A DNA stretch of 64,000 nucleotides from positions 372,001 through 436,000 of the forward strand of contig LATX02000222.1 in the NCBI GenBank assembly GCA_001466705.2, read 5' to 3'. The notes beneath the pieces were generated by a model that had not been told where the DNA came from, searched no databases, and was given only the letters and a program-made list of their open reading frames with translations. Numbering within the stretch: the first letter of the stretch is position 1; each line of letters starts with the position of its first letter. Position numbers and translations under genes: made by a program. Origin of the DNA: Moniliophthora roreri. Lineage: Eukaryota > Basidiomycota > Agaricomycetes > Agaricales > Marasmiaceae. This document shows positions 63,666-64,000 of the stretch, in pieces.

Positions 63666-64000
63666 GCAACAACAGGGTAGTCCAGAGAATTCTGAATCCT
63701 CCTCATCCGCTACGACGAGTAAACCATCATCCCAAGATGACAACCCCTACTTTGCAAACGCCAATCCGACCACCTCGACACATCAACCCCCACCTCCACC
63801 AGCACCTCCGCTTCCTCCACATTTCTACCAACGCCCACCTCATATGATGACGCCTTTTACGCCTGGGTTGGCAATGTCACCTGGAGGACCGGGAGCGTTC
63901 AATCCGTTTATTAACCCCGCTGTCGGTTCACCTGTACATGCACACCCACACCACCCTCCTTATTTCCCTACAACCCACCACCAACAACAACAACAGCAAC
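61347..64000 (+). CDS. RNA-binding protein with two RRMs (Gbp2/Hrb1-like), 3' end off window
   Basis: Exons 61347-61355, 61414-61560, 61615-61992 and 62047 to beyond 64000; introns of 58, 54 and 54 bp. At least 829 aa are visible without a stop. RRM1 (about residues 47-125) has LFVGNLPYRV and SRGYGTVLLA; RRM2 (about 173-250) has LFVGNLPFHC and SRGFGTVVFA. These are the RNP2 and RNP1 motifs. WQDLKDLFR-A-G in both RRMs recalls yeast Gbp2/Hrb1, shuttling mRNA export and quality-control proteins. The tail is low complexity: Ser, Pro, Gln and His runs, an SGSG repeat, an 18-residue Gln tract at 63622-63675, and PYY/PMSP-type repeats. It is likely disordered and could drive condensation. The tiny first coding exon (MDS) is chosen from the good GTAAGG donor and frame. 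Confidence 0.88.
63622..63675 (+). repeat. CAG/CAA tract coding 18 Gln
   Basis: This is an in-frame CAG-rich trinucleotide run in the disordered tail of the RRM gene. Interspersed CAA codons interrupt pure CAG repeats, which usually slows length change. A second CAA/CAG run begins at the right edge of the window. Confidence 0.95.

Noticed and set aside
63561..63743. Minus-strand frame with a long Cys run
   Set aside because: It is the antisense reading of the Gln tract in the RRM gene.

Overview
The window is nuclear DNA of a filamentous basidiomycete, most probably a mushroom-forming Agaricomycete. The genes have many 42-80 bp GT..AG introns. They encode TOR kinase, Arp8, a RING protein, a two-RRM protein and an F-box protein, and the middle holds decayed gene families and retroelements of a type I associate with mushroom genomes. 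No tRNA, rRNA or CRISPR array was recognised.

Layout: 1-3943 has no convincing gene. 3944-5118 (+) is a RING-finger protein. 5494-8316 (-) is ARP8 of the INO80 remodeller (12 exons, 729 aa). 8555-17313 (-) is a complete TOR kinase gene (31 exons, 2,399 aa). 17567-18075 is a possible gene fragment, cut by a 360 bp hAT-like MITE at 18083-18442. From about 18.2 to 52.4 kb lies a block of nested, decayed transposons, AT-rich and nearly free of CpG. It holds two Ty3/gypsy remnants, three related long repeat families (A, B, C), two Tc1/mariner-like elements, a TA-flanked composite element and two decayed genes of families I recall from mushrooms. Normal composition returns at about 52.45 kb, inside one of those genes. 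53-55.4 kb has nothing I can name. 55.4-56.7 kb is a broken F-box/LRR gene, followed by an intact F-box gene (57132-58730). A gene with two RRMs and a long low-complexity tail (61347 onward) runs off the right edge.

Functionally the single-copy genes are a growth-control kinase (TOR), chromatin remodelling (Arp8), ubiquitin ligation (RING, F-box) and mRNA binding (RRM). TOR and ARP8 lie head to tail on the minus strand, 238 bp apart, and ARP8 converges on the RING gene. The best genome-biology signal is the sharply bounded CpG-depleted block. Parallel CG, TG and CA states at the same site in three repeat copies point to cytosine methylation and deamination of transposons. Exon junctions were worked out by eye from splice signals, reading phase and family similarity; none is confirmed by transcripts.
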